Assembly (NCBI GenBank): GCA_965221275.1
Contig: OZ244874.1
Coordinates: 620,001-684,000, forward strand
From: UBA6055 sp965221275
GTDB lineage: Bacteria > Chloroflexota > Anaerolineae > Aggregatilineales > Phototrophicaceae
Direction of reading: 5' to 3'
DNA: 64,000 bases
Shown: positions 17,599 through 26,113 of the stretch, piece after piece
Layout: every line of letters begins with the position of its first letter
How positions within the stretch are numbered: position 1 is the first letter of the stretch
Notes under the pieces: generated by a model
Told to the model about the DNA's origin: nothing
The model's database searches: none
The model's input: only the letters and a program-made list of their open reading frames with translations
Made by a program: the position numbers and the translations under genes

Positions 17599-18606
17599 AT
17601 GATTCACTATTTGCTCAAGCGACTCATTTGGCTGCCAGTTGTGCTGTGGGCGGTCAGCAGCATGACCTTCCTGGCGCTGCGTATTGTGCCGGGCAACCCA
17701 ATACAGACGGTGCAAAACCAGGTGATGGACAAGAGCCAGCTGGCGCAGGTCGAGGCAGTTTGGGGCTTGAACCGCCCGATCACCGAGCAATACCTCAACT
17801 TCCTCTCAAATCTGGTACGGGGGGATCTCGGCTTGACGATGAGCACCGGCGTGCCAATTCGGCGCATGATTTTTGAACGCATGCCACCAACAATTGAGCT
17901 GGCTATAGTTTCTTTGGCTGTCAGCAGCGGTATTGGCGTGCTGGCTGGCGTCGCCTCAGTAGCCATCCGCAATCGCCTGGTCGATTACAGCGTCCGCACC
18001 CTCTCCATACTTGGGCTGTCGCTACCCATATTCTGGGTCGGTATCATGTTGATCATCCTCTTTTCGATCAACTTGCGCTGGACACCCACAAGCGGGCGGA
18101 TCGGCGCGGGTGTCGCTTATGAGGTCATCACCAATTTCATGTTCATCGACCTGCCCATCAGCGGAAATTGGGAAGCCTTCACCAGCTATTTGCGACATCT
18201 TATTTTGCCAGGCGTAACCATCGGCTTAACTTCGGCAGGTTTTGTCGCCCGCCTGACACGCTCTGCCATGCTGGAAGTGATAAGGTCAGACTATATTCGC
18301 ACAGCGCGCTCCAAAGGCTTGTTCGAACGCAGCGTCATCTGGAAACATGCCATGCGCAACGCGCTGCTGCCAATCATCACCTTACAGGGTTTGCAGTTTG
18401 GCGCTATCCTGGGCGGCGCGGTGATTACGGAACGTGTCTTTTCTTATCCGGGCATGGGCACCTGGTTGCTGGATGGCATCCTCGAGCGTGATTATTCCGT
18501 CGTACAGGGAGGCATTATTTTTGTCGCGCTCGCCTATGTTTTGATGAACATGCTGGTGGATGTTCTCTATCATGTTGTGGATCCGCGTTTGCGCACCAGT
18601 GATTAA
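17599..18606 (+). CDS. ABC transporter permease, DppB/OppB type
   Basis: A 335-residue inner-membrane subunit starting MIHYLLKRLIWLPVV, 14 bases after the previous stop. The open frame continues upstream without a stop, but homology and fold begin at this ATG. Family features are RIVPGNP near residue 28, about six membrane segments, the EAA loop DYIRTARSKGLFERSVIWKHAMRNALLP and the terminal DPRLR. It pairs with the DppC-type subunit. The next gene is an alcohol dehydrogenase, so energising ATPases must be encoded elsewhere. Confidence 0.92.
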   Translation: MIHYLLKRLIWLPVVLWAVSSMTFLALRIVPGNPIQTVQNQVMDKSQLAQVEAVWGLNRPITEQYLNFLSNLVRGDLGLTMSTGVPIRRMIFERMPPTIELAIVSLAVSSGIGVLAGVASVAIRNRLVDYSVRTLSILGLSLPIFWVGIMLIILFSINLRWTPTSGRIGAGVAYEVITNFMFIDLPISGNWEAFTSYLRHLILPGVTIGLTSAGFVARLTRSAMLEVIRSDYIRTARSKGLFERSVIWKHAMRNALLPIITLQGLQFGAILGGAVITERVFSYPGMGTWLLDGILERDYSVVQGGIIFVALAYVLMNMLVDVLYHVVDPRLRTSD

Positions 18607-18713
18607 ATTCATAACAAGACACTTGCGTGAAAAGCCGAAAAAAAGAGCCGCCCTTTATTATTTCCATGAGTTGGCTATGGTAAACATATTATGAGCGATT
18701 GAAAGGACGGGCG

Positions 18714-19772
18714 ATGCAAGTTGCGCGATTGCATGGACCGAAAGATATTCGCATCCAATCCGAAGCAGCACCGCCACCACCCAAAAATGGCGAAGTCACA
18801 CTCAATATCCGCACAGTGGGCTTGTGCGGCAGTGATCTGCACATGTATGAAGCCGGGCGCATCGGCTACACCATCGCCAGCGAGCCATTCATACTCGGGC
18901 ACGAATTTATGGGCGAGGTTGCCGCGGTTGGCGCGGATGCACTTGATGGCCTCCATCAGCCGCTGCAAGTGGGGCAGCGTGTGGCGGTCGAACCAGCCGT
19001 GCCTTGCTGGCATTGCGAACTCTGTGAGGGGGGCCATCCGAACCTTTGTCCGCATCATTATTTTTATGGGCTCTTCCCCGAAGATGGCGCTCTACGCGAG
19101 CAGATGACTGTCAGCGCCCGCAATTGTTTCCCCTTGCCGGATTCGCTGAGCGATGATGTTGGTCCCCTGCTGGAAACCTTGGGCGTGGCGATCCACGCGA
19201 TTGACCTCAGCAAGATGCGTATCGGCAACACGGTGGCGGTGATTGGCGCTGGTCCAGTTGGCTTGCTGATCGCGCGGCTGGCGGCGCTATCGGGCGCGGC
19301 GCAGGTTTTTGTTTTTGACAAATTCGACTGGCGCCTGCACAAAGCGCGAGACTGGGGCGCAACCCAGGCGATCAATGTCGATGAAGGTGATCCACTGAAC
19401 GCGCTGATGGACATCACAAACGGGCGTGGCGTCGATATCGCGATTGAAGCGGCTTGGGCGGACCACTCAGTACAGCAGGCTGCGGATATGGCGCGTTATG
19501 GCGGGCGCTTGGTGCTGGTCGGCATCCCGCCAGATGACAAGCTGCGGATGAAGCATTCGGTGGCGCGGCGCAAGGGCTTGACTATTATGATGTCGCGGCG
19601 GATGAAGCATACCTATCCGCGGGCGATACAGCTGGCGACATCGGGACAAGTCCGGTTGGAAGAGTTGGTATCGCATCGCTTTGACCTGGCGCAGACAGCG
19701 CGAGCATATGCCAGCAATTTCGCTTATGAGCGGGGAATCAACAAGGTGATCTTGCGCGTGGGTAACGGTTAA
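18714..19772 (+). CDS. Zinc-dependent medium-chain alcohol dehydrogenase
   Basis: A 352-residue MDR enzyme of the sorbitol/threonine dehydrogenase branch. The catalytic zinc region is GLCGSDLHMYE with GHEFMGEV downstream. The four structural-zinc Cys lie in CWHCELCEGGHPNLC. The NAD-binding motif is VIGAGPVGLLIARL near residue 175. The ATG at 18714 is preceded by GAAAGGA, while a TTG 15 bases upstream is less likely. It oxidises a polyol or secondary alcohol to the ketone with NAD(P)+. It lies downstream of the permeases and may or may not share their transcript. Confidence 0.9.
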   Translation: MQVARLHGPKDIRIQSEAAPPPPKNGEVTLNIRTVGLCGSDLHMYEAGRIGYTIASEPFILGHEFMGEVAAVGADALDGLHQPLQVGQRVAVEPAVPCWHCELCEGGHPNLCPHHYFYGLFPEDGALREQMTVSARNCFPLPDSLSDDVGPLLETLGVAIHAIDLSKMRIGNTVAVIGAGPVGLLIARLAALSGAAQVFVFDKFDWRLHKARDWGATQAINVDEGDPLNALMDITNGRGVDIAIEAAWADHSVQQAADMARYGGRLVLVGIPPDDKLRMKHSVARRKGLTIMMSRRMKHTYPRAIQLATSGQVRLEELVSHRFDLAQTARAYASNFAYERGINKVILRVGNG

Positions 19773-19894
19773 ATGAACTCGCGCGGTGTTTTCAGGAAGA
19801 GATATTTGCGATTGCCCGGCGCGGACGGACCGAGTATTCGTAAAACTGACCAATTTCCATTAAGATAAAAGACAGTATCTGGCAGGAGGTAAAT

Positions 19895-20350
19895 ATGCAC
19901 ATTGAAGGCAGCTATGATTTTAATTCCCAGCGCGAATTGGTCTGGGATGTGTTGATGGATATTGATGTCTTGGGCAGCATTATCCCCGGCTCAAAGGGCT
20001 TGCAGGAAATTGGCGAGAACCAGTATGAGAGCAAACTGGCGGCCAAGGTAGGACCAGTCAATGCCAAGTTTGAAGCACGATTCCAACTGGCGGATATTAA
20101 TGCGCCAGAGAGCTATACGATCCACGTCGAGGGCAAAGGACCAGCCGGGCATGTCACCGGCGAAGGCACCATCCGCCTGGAGCAAGAGGGCGATGTGACG
20201 GTGATGCGCTATGCCGGCGATGCGCATATCGGCGGAAAGATCGCGGCTGTCGGGCAGCGCCTGCTCGATGTAGCAGCCAAGCAAATCACCAAGCAAGCCT
20301 TGCGGAAGCTATCGAAACAAGTGGAGCTACGTTTGGAGGCTGCGGGATAA
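19895..20350 (+). CDS. CoxG-like SRPBCC protein (carbon monoxide dehydrogenase subunit G family)
   Basis: A 151-residue helix-grip protein with strong AGGAGG before its ATG. MHIEGSYDFNSQRELVWDVLMD, SIIPGSKGLQEIGENQY and the terminal helix match CoxG/PF06240. Members with a membrane tail recruit molybdenum hydroxylases to the membrane. This one has no clear transmembrane tail. It is followed by glcDEF and not by molybdoenzyme genes, so its role is open: it might bind a hydrophobic cofactor or assist the glycolate oxidase, which is a guess from position. Confidence 0.85.
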   Translation: MHIEGSYDFNSQRELVWDVLMDIDVLGSIIPGSKGLQEIGENQYESKLAAKVGPVNAKFEARFQLADINAPESYTIHVEGKGPAGHVTGEGTIRLEQEGDVTVMRYAGDAHIGGKIAAVGQRLLDVAAKQITKQALRKLSKQVELRLEAAG

Positions 20351-20434
20351 TCGGTAGGTGGCACCCTCGGAATGTTCTCAGTATCCGCATTATCGACCGT
20401 GACCTAATTTCTCAATGCGGAGTTTGTACTTGTC

Positions 20435-21883
20435 ATGAACCATCCCTTTATTGAAGCGTTAGGGTCAATATACCCCGCCGAGCGCATCCTGACTCGCGAG
20501 GTGGAGTTGCTGCCTTATGAATCCGATGCTTTAACCGCCTTCCACAGCAAACCCGGCGCAGTGGTCTTGCCCACCAGCGAGTCCGAAGTCATCGACACCG
20601 TGAGCCTTTGCCATGAGATGGGGGTGCCCTTTGTCGCGCGCGGCAGCGGCACCAGCCTGTCCGGCGGCTCATTGCCGATCGCCGACGGTTTGGTTATCGG
20701 CTTGAATCGTCTGAACCGCATCAAAAAGCTTGACCCGCAGCAGCGCATTGCCGTGGTCGAACCGGGGGTGATCAACCTGCACATCACAGAAGCGGCGCAA
20801 CCTTATGGTTTGTATTATGCGCCGGATCCATCAAGCCAGTCGATCTGCACTATCGGCGGCAATATCGCCTTTAATAGCGGCGGCGCCCACTGCCTGAAAT
20901 ATGGCATGACCAGCAATCATGTGTTGGGCATGAAAGTTGTGCTGGCGGATGGCACCGTGACAGAATTCGGCAGCGAAAGCATCGACGGCGTCGGCATTGG
21001 ACCCGACCTGGTCGGCTTATTCGTCGGCTCGGAGGGCTTGTTCGGCATCGCGCTGGAGATCACCGTGCGCTTGATGCCACAGCCCGAGTTGTACCGCACG
21101 GTGCTGGCGGCTTATGATGATTTGGGTACTGCGGGTGATGCCGTATCAAAAGTAGTGGCATCCGGTACCCTACCCGGCGCGATGGAGATTATGGATCGGC
21201 TGGCGATCCAAGCAGCTGAAGCCTCCGTTAAAGCAGACTATCCCGATGCCGAAGCGCTCTTGATTGTCGAGCTAGAGGGGGAAGCGCTGCAAGTTAACGC
21301 CGAGTTTGACCAGCTGCACAAGATCATTGAAGACTCGGGCGCTTTCGAGATTCGGATGGCGAAAAGCGAAGAAGAACGAGCGCGTATCTGGAAGGGGCGC
21401 AAAGGTGCCTTTTCCGCTGTGGGCCGCCTCAGCCCGGATTATATCGTGCAAGATGGTGTTGTGCCGCGCAGTCGCCTGGGGGAAGCGCTGGTTCAAATCA
21501 ATGTGCTGAAAACCAAATACGGGCTTGATGTGGCAAACGTCTTCCACGCGGGTGATGGCAACCTGCATCCCTTGATTTTATATGATGGGCGGGAGCCGGG
21601 CGCGCTGGAAAAGGCCGAAGCGCTGGCTGGCGAGATTCTAGCGCTTTGCATTTCACTCGGTGGTTCGATCACTGGCGAGCATGGCATCGGTATGGAGAAG
21701 CGCGATTATATGCCGGCGATGTTCACTGAAGAAGAGCTGGATATCATGCAGACGCTGCGGCGAGCCATCGATCCCAAAGAGATCGCTAATCGCGGCAAGA
21801 TGTTCCCCGGTGGGGAGGCGCCAGCTCTGAAGCAACATGGCATGCACCCGCTGGAACGGCAGGGAGTGATTTCCCGCGAATGA
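20435..21883 (+). CDS. glcD: Glycolate oxidase subunit GlcD (FAD-linked)
   Basis: A 482-residue flavoprotein of the VAO/GlcD family that oxidises glycolate or another 2-hydroxy acid. The FAD-binding stretch is PFVARGSGTSLSGGSLP near residue 65, with TIGGNIAFNSGGAHCLKYG near 142 and VGSEGLFGIALEITVRL near 197. The C-terminal cap contains HAGDGNLHPLI and GSITGEHGIGMEK, which carry active-site His residues. The stop overlaps the next start by four bases (ATGA), so glcD and glcE are coupled. D-lactate dehydrogenase is a possible alternative, but the adjacent E and F genes favour glycolate oxidase. Confidence 0.93.
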   Translation: MNHPFIEALGSIYPAERILTREVELLPYESDALTAFHSKPGAVVLPTSESEVIDTVSLCHEMGVPFVARGSGTSLSGGSLPIADGLVIGLNRLNRIKKLDPQQRIAVVEPGVINLHITEAAQPYGLYYAPDPSSQSICTIGGNIAFNSGGAHCLKYGMTSNHVLGMKVVLADGTVTEFGSESIDGVGIGPDLVGLFVGSEGLFGIALEITVRLMPQPELYRTVLAAYDDLGTAGDAVSKVVASGTLPGAMEIMDRLAIQAAEASVKADYPDAEALLIVELEGEALQVNAEFDQLHKIIEDSGAFEIRMAKSEEERARIWKGRKGAFSAVGRLSPDYIVQDGVVPRSRLGEALVQINVLKTKYGLDVANVFHAGDGNLHPLILYDGREPGALEKAEALAGEILALCISLGGSITGEHGIGMEKRDYMPAMFTEEELDIMQTLRRAIDPKEIANRGKMFPGGEAPALKQHGMHPLERQGVISRE

Positions 21884-22959
21884 CAAGCAGCAAATTGCAA
21901 TCGGTCGCCGAGCTTCAAGCCTTTGTCCGCCAGCACGCGCGCATCCATGTGATCGGAAATGGCAGCAAGACAGCGCTGCATCCGCCGGCGCTCGATGCGG
22001 CTTTGGCGGATCTATCGTCGCTGAGCGGCATTATCGATTATCAACCGAGCGAATACACAATAACCGTGCGAGCTGGCACATCGATAAAGGAGTTGCAGAC
22101 GGCGCTGCAGCAAGAAGGACAGTACCTGCCTTTCGATCCGCTGCTGCCCGAATCCGCCACCATCGGCGGCACAGTGGCTGCCAACCTTGCCGGTTCCCGT
22201 CGCTTGCGTTATGGCGGTGTCCGCGATTTCATCCTGGGGGCATCGGTGGTGGATGGCTTGGGGCGAGCTTTTCGCGTTGGTAGCAAGGTAGTGAAGAACT
22301 CAGCCGGCTTCGATTTAAGCAAGTTCCTGGTCGGCAGTTTGGGGCAGTATGCCATTATGACCGAGCTGACTTTCAAAGTCTTCCCCGATGTGCCGCATTT
22401 TCGCAGTCTGCGCTTCGTGTATCAGCGGCTGGAAGAGTTGCTCAATGCCATTTATTTCATTAATCAAAGTGTCTATGAATTGGATGCGCTGGATTTCAAA
22501 CCGATAGATACAGATAGGCTGGATGGAGGCTGGGTCTTGCTGGCGCGGCTGGCTGGTTTCGCCGAGACGCTGCCGCAACGCAGCGAGCGCTTCCAAGCCA
22601 GCATGAAACAAGAGAGCACCCCACTGGAGGCGCAGGAAATCAATGATACAACGGCGCTTTGGAATCCGCTGGCAGAGCTAAGACGTGGGGTTCTCGCCAA
22701 AGTAGTGCTGTCACCGAAGCAGATCCCCAACTTTGATGCGCTGATCCCGAACTTGCAGCGGCGTTACAGCAGCGGCGGCAACCTTGCTTGGGTGGCGACA
22801 GACGACAGCGATGTACTGGACATGGCGCTGAAGCAACAAGGCTTGAGCGGGCTGTGCTTGCGCGGTGTCGTCGATGCCGCGCTCATCGGTAAGCCGATCG
22901 ACAATGTATTGGCGAAGCGCGTCAAGCAGGTGCTCGATCCGCAGAATAAGCTCGTTTAG
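21880..22959 (+). CDS. glcE: Glycolate oxidase subunit GlcE (FAD-binding)
   Basis: A 359-residue FAD-binding subunit, shorter and more diverged than GlcD. HVIGNGSKTALH near residue 23, PESATIGGTVAANLAGSRRLRYGG near 90 and KNSAGFDLSKFLVGSLG near 135 follow the FAD_binding_4 pattern. It is translationally coupled to glcD and is needed, with GlcD and GlcF, for the membrane-associated glycolate oxidase. Confidence 0.92.
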   Translation: MTSSKLQSVAELQAFVRQHARIHVIGNGSKTALHPPALDAALADLSSLSGIIDYQPSEYTITVRAGTSIKELQTALQQEGQYLPFDPLLPESATIGGTVAANLAGSRRLRYGGVRDFILGASVVDGLGRAFRVGSKVVKNSAGFDLSKFLVGSLGQYAIMTELTFKVFPDVPHFRSLRFVYQRLEELLNAIYFINQSVYELDALDFKPIDTDRLDGGWVLLARLAGFAETLPQRSERFQASMKQESTPLEAQEINDTTALWNPLAELRRGVLAKVVLSPKQIPNFDALIPNLQRRYSSGGNLAWVATDDSDVLDMALKQQGLSGLCLRGVVDAALIGKPIDNVLAKRVKQVLDPQNKLV

Positions 22960-23083
22960 AAGAGATCACGGCGAAGAAAGTTTTCTCTATGCCTTTGTGC
23001 CTCAAAATTATTGTGAAAGCAAAACTGGCGGTCAGTGTCGAACATCCTGCACGACCGCTTGAGAGTGATGGTTACATACAATT

Positions 23084-24334
23084 ATGCGACATCAGATTGA
23101 ATCTGAAGACCTGAGAGCGCCGGAGATGGCAACTGCCATCGAAAACTGCGTGCATTGTGGCTTCTGCCTGCCGGCCTGCCCCACTTACAACCTCTTGGGT
23201 GAGGAGATGGATTCGCCGCGGGGTCGCATCTACCTGATGAAAAACGTGCTGGAAGAGCGCATCACCGCGGAGGAAGCCCAGCCTTATATCGATCGTTGCC
23301 TCGGTTGCATGGCTTGTGTGCCAGCTTGTCCTTCCGGCGTGGCTTATGGAGACCTGCTGGTGAGCTATCGCGCCTTGGCTGAAAAGGAGCGTGAACGCCC
23401 GCCTCTGGATAACTTGGCGCGGCGACTGGTTTGCGAGACCTTGCCTTATCCAAGGCGTTTCCGGCTGGCGGCGCTGACGGGAAAGATCGGCAAATCGCTG
23501 CTGCCAGCTCTGCCCGCGACCTTCGCGTCCATGCTCAGCTTGCTGCCGGACAAGTTGCCGCCTCCCCTGCCATTGCCGCCGAAGTTGCCCGCACAAGGCG
23601 AACGACGTGGAAAAGTGGCATTGCTGCTCGGTTGCGTGCAGCAAGTGCTGGCGCCCGAGATCAGTTATGCAGCAGCGCATGTCCTGGCAGCCAACGGCAT
23701 CGAAGTGCATATTCCGCCGGGGCAAGGCTGCTGTGCTTCGATCTTGCTGCATGTCGGCGCGGAAGAGCAAGCGCAAAGAATTGCCCGGCGCAACTTTGGG
23801 CAGATCCCCAAAGATGTTGATGCCATCATCACCACAGCAGCGGGTTGTGGCTCCGGCATCAAAGATTATGAGCTCTTGTTCAAGGGGCAGCCAGATGTGG
23901 ATCTTGCCAGCGACTTCGCGGGAAAAGTGATGGATTTCAGCGCTTATCTGGCGAGCTTGGGATTGCGGCAGCCACCCGCTTTGCCGGAGGAAACTCGCGT
24001 CGTCTATCAAGATGCCTGCCACTTGCTGCATGCCCAGGGGCATCAAGCTGAACCACGTAGCCTGCTCAATCAGATCGAGAATCTGCGCCTGATGCCCATC
24101 GCTGACGCGGGCATGTGCTGCGGATCAGCAGGTACATACAATATCGACCAGCCCGCCATCGCCGCGGAACTGGGTCGGCGAAAAGTAGCGACCATCTTGG
24201 ATGCCGCGCCAGATATGGTGGTCTCCGGCAATATCGGCTGTATCACGCAATTGCGTCAGCAACTCTCAAATCAACAAAGCGCGCTACCGGTGATGCACAT
24301 TGCCGAGCTGCTGTGGCAAGCCTACCAGAAATAA
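23084..24334 (+). CDS. glcF: Glycolate oxidase iron-sulfur subunit GlcF
   Basis: A 416-residue electron-transfer subunit. Two ferredoxin-type [4Fe-4S] sites are visible, CVHCGFCLPACP near residue 22 and CLGCMACVPACP near residue 72. Two CCG domains follow, with GQGCCASI near residue 220 and AGMCCGSAG near residue 343. It passes electrons from the flavin subunits to the quinone pool. It is separated from glcE by 124 bases in which no gene was seen. The start has no obvious strong ribosome site. A stem-loop terminator follows its stop. Confidence 0.92.
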   Translation: MRHQIESEDLRAPEMATAIENCVHCGFCLPACPTYNLLGEEMDSPRGRIYLMKNVLEERITAEEAQPYIDRCLGCMACVPACPSGVAYGDLLVSYRALAEKERERPPLDNLARRLVCETLPYPRRFRLAALTGKIGKSLLPALPATFASMLSLLPDKLPPPLPLPPKLPAQGERRGKVALLLGCVQQVLAPEISYAAAHVLAANGIEVHIPPGQGCCASILLHVGAEEQAQRIARRNFGQIPKDVDAIITTAAGCGSGIKDYELLFKGQPDVDLASDFAGKVMDFSAYLASLGLRQPPALPEETRVVYQDACHLLHAQGHQAEPRSLLNQIENLRLMPIADAGMCCGSAGTYNIDQPAIAAELGRRKVATILDAAPDMVVSGNIGCITQLRQQLSNQQSALPVMHIAELLWQAYQK

Positions 24335-24335
24335 A

Positions 24336-24367
24336 AAAGCCCTCGACATCTATTTGTCAAGGGCTTT
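24336..24367 (-). terminator. Terminator between glcF and the fasciclin gene
   Basis: A 13-base stem (AAAGCCCTCGACA with TGTCAAGGGCTTT, one mismatch) and a 6-base loop. Read on the minus strand it is followed by a run of six T, a classic intrinsic terminator for the fasciclin gene. It may also serve glcF, whose stop is two bases away, but the plus-strand U-run is weak. Confidence 0.85.
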
Positions 24368-24400
24368 GCGCATCTTAGCGGGCGAACCCGCGGAGAGCGC

Positions 24401-25438
24401 TTATCCGGCGGGCACGATCACGGCATCGATGACATGGATAACACCATTGCTGGCTTCAATGTCCACCAAGTCAAGCAAGATGTTGGCGCCGTCAATCATA
24501 ACCCCCATGTCCGTGACGGAAATAGTTGCATCGCTGCCATTCGCCATGCCGATGGCAACTTGCCCCATGTCATCAAGCAAATCGCCGATTTGGAAGCTAT
24601 AGACAGTACCGGGGAAGACATGATACTGCAGAATGGTAGTGAGCAAAGCCTGGTCGGCAACGATATCTTCCAAACCGTCGACAGCAGCGAAAGCAGCATC
24701 AACTGGCGCAAAGACTGTTAGAGCAGCGCTGGCGTCCGACAGCAATTCCAGCACAGCCGGATCTGCGGCGCCGACAGCCGTCAGCAAAGTGGTAAACTCG
24801 GGAGTTTCTGCCCCAGCCAATTCGACCACAATATCAGCAATCGTGCGCAACTCCGGCAGAATCACCGCGTCAATGACGTGGATGACACCATTGCTGGCTT
24901 GAATATCAATCATCTCCAAAACGAGGTTGGCTTCGGCGATGGTGATACCAGCTCCCAGATCGAGCCCCTCGTCTCCCATTGTGCCGGCAACATCAAATGA
25001 CTGCCCGCTGAGCGTCACCACCGGGAATCTGACGTGGCCCATATCATCCGCCTGGGCGCCTTGTAGACCAGCAACTACATCTGCCGAGCCAACAGCGCCA
25101 TCGAGTACGTGATAAAGCAAGATCTCATTGAGGCGAGCTGTCCCTTCTTCAGACAGAATCTCAGTTAGAGCTTCGGCTCCAATAGCTTCGCTCAAAGCAG
25201 CAAAAGCAGCGTCGGTCGGCGCGAAGACCGTCAGTTCAGCGTCCGCATCCGCCAAAGCGGCGAGGATGGTAGGGTCGGCAGCGCTAACAGCAGCGAGCAA
25301 GGTCGTGAATTCCGGCTCTTCGGCTTGGCTGGCGGCGACCACAATATCGGCGATAGTGTTTTCGTGCTGGTCGGCAAAAGCAGGCAAAGCCAAGAGAAGC
25401 AGCCCGATACTTAGACATACTAGGACAATGCGATTCAT
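24401..25438 (-). CDS. Secreted fasciclin (FAS1) domain protein, two domains
   Basis: A 345-residue exported protein with a signal peptide (MNRIVLVCLSIGLLLLALPAFADQ). Two FAS1 domains run about residues 28-195 and 200-343. Each has the N-terminal TIADIVV start, the H1-like LTVFAP(T/V)DAAFAA motif, YHV, and the closing SNGVIHVIDAVI strand. FAS1 proteins mediate cell-surface or matrix adhesion. It stands alone, with AGGAGG before the ATG and its own strong promoter and terminator, which suggests high expression. Confidence 0.92.
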   Translation of the reverse strand: MNRIVLVCLSIGLLLLALPAFADQHENTIADIVVAASQAEEPEFTTLLAAVSAADPTILAALADADAELTVFAPTDAAFAALSEAIGAEALTEILSEEGTARLNEILLYHVLDGAVGSADVVAGLQGAQADDMGHVRFPVVTLSGQSFDVAGTMGDEGLDLGAGITIAEANLVLEMIDIQASNGVIHVIDAVILPELRTIADIVVELAGAETPEFTTLLTAVGAADPAVLELLSDASAALTVFAPVDAAFAAVDGLEDIVADQALLTTILQYHVFPGTVYSFQIGDLLDDMGQVAIGMANGSDATISVTDMGVMIDGANILLDLVDIEASNGVIHVIDAVIVPAG

Positions 25439-25488
25439 TCTATTTCCTCCTGATTGTATTTACTGACTGTTCAAGATATTCTGAATTT

Positions 25489-25516
25489 ATTATACAACAA
25501 AAATTTTTCTTGTCAA
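25489..25516 (-). promoter_or_regulatory. Near-perfect sigma-70 promoter of the fasciclin gene
   Basis: On the minus strand TTGACA (25516-25511) and TATAAT (25494-25489) are both exact consensus with a 16-base spacer. The start codon lies about 50 bases downstream. Confidence 0.85.
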
Positions 25517-25647
25517 GTGCAGATAAATTGTCAAATGCGCCTAGTGAAGTTGACCGCCAAAAACACCGGCAAAACTAAGCTGCCAGCGCTGTGAACAGTC
25601 GCCATAGCTGTAAATTGCGTTGTTGGTGGCTACCGAAGGGTAGAGTA

Positions 25648-25674
25648 TGGCGACCGAGACCAACAGGGTCGCCA
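25648..25674. other. 8-base inverted repeat in the gap before the fasciclin promoter
   Basis: TGGCGACC and GGTCGCCA flank an 11-base loop downstream of the SH3-like gene on the minus strand. There is no U-run. It may end transcription of the SH3 remnant or be incidental. Confidence 0.35.
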
Positions 25675-25713
25675 ATCATCCCAAGCTAGTTTGATGGTAG
25701 GATCTTGCTCTCG

Positions 25714-25998
25714 CTAGCAATCCCCCGCCGCGACATACTTGCCGCCGATCCAGCCGGTTACACCGAGGTAACTGACTTGGAACCAATACGTCGTCCGCGA
25801 GAGAGCACCCAAGTTCGATCCCCGCGGGACATAACCCAGCAATTCACCTTGCAAAGACGCGGCAGCCCGCAGTTTGAGATGACCCGTCGCGGTGATCGGG
25901 CAGCCGGCCGGAACCATCGCCGAAACACTTGGCGCTATAGTCCTGGTCGGTGAATCGAGCGCTCCTGGCACCAGGACCACCGTGCCAGCACGGGTCAA
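25714..25998 (-). CDS. Small SH3-like (SH3b) domain protein, probably decayed at the 5' end
   Basis: The C-terminal 65 residues form a bacterial SH3 domain: CPITATGHLKLRAA, GYVPRGSNL, YWFQVSYLGVTGWIGGKYV and a closing Cys. The first possible start is a TTG at 25998 with no ribosome site, and an internal ATG lies at 25917. The frame stays open for 36 bases further upstream and encodes a hydrophobic stretch (NALFLFWLTRAG) that looks like part of a signal or anchor, but a TAG stops it before any start codon. This suggests a secreted SH3 protein that lost its beginning. Confidence 0.4.
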   Translation of the reverse strand: MTRAGTVVLVPGALDSPTRTIAPSVSAMVPAGCPITATGHLKLRAAASLQGELLGYVPRGSNLGALSRTTYWFQVSYLGVTGWIGGKYVAAGDC

Positions 25999-26113
25999 CC
26001 AAAAGAGAAAGAGGGCATTTCCATATCGTGCGGACTAAGCGGCAACTGAATTTCTGTCCAGCCCAACGTGCCCAGAGCAACGACAGACCGTGTGACAAAT
26101 TGTTATGTGATAC

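Noticed and set aside
23072..24046. A 324-codon open frame on the minus strand opposite glcF
   Set aside because: glcF shows intact iron-sulfur and CCG motifs; the antisense translation is rich in His/Arg/Gln and has no recognisable domain.
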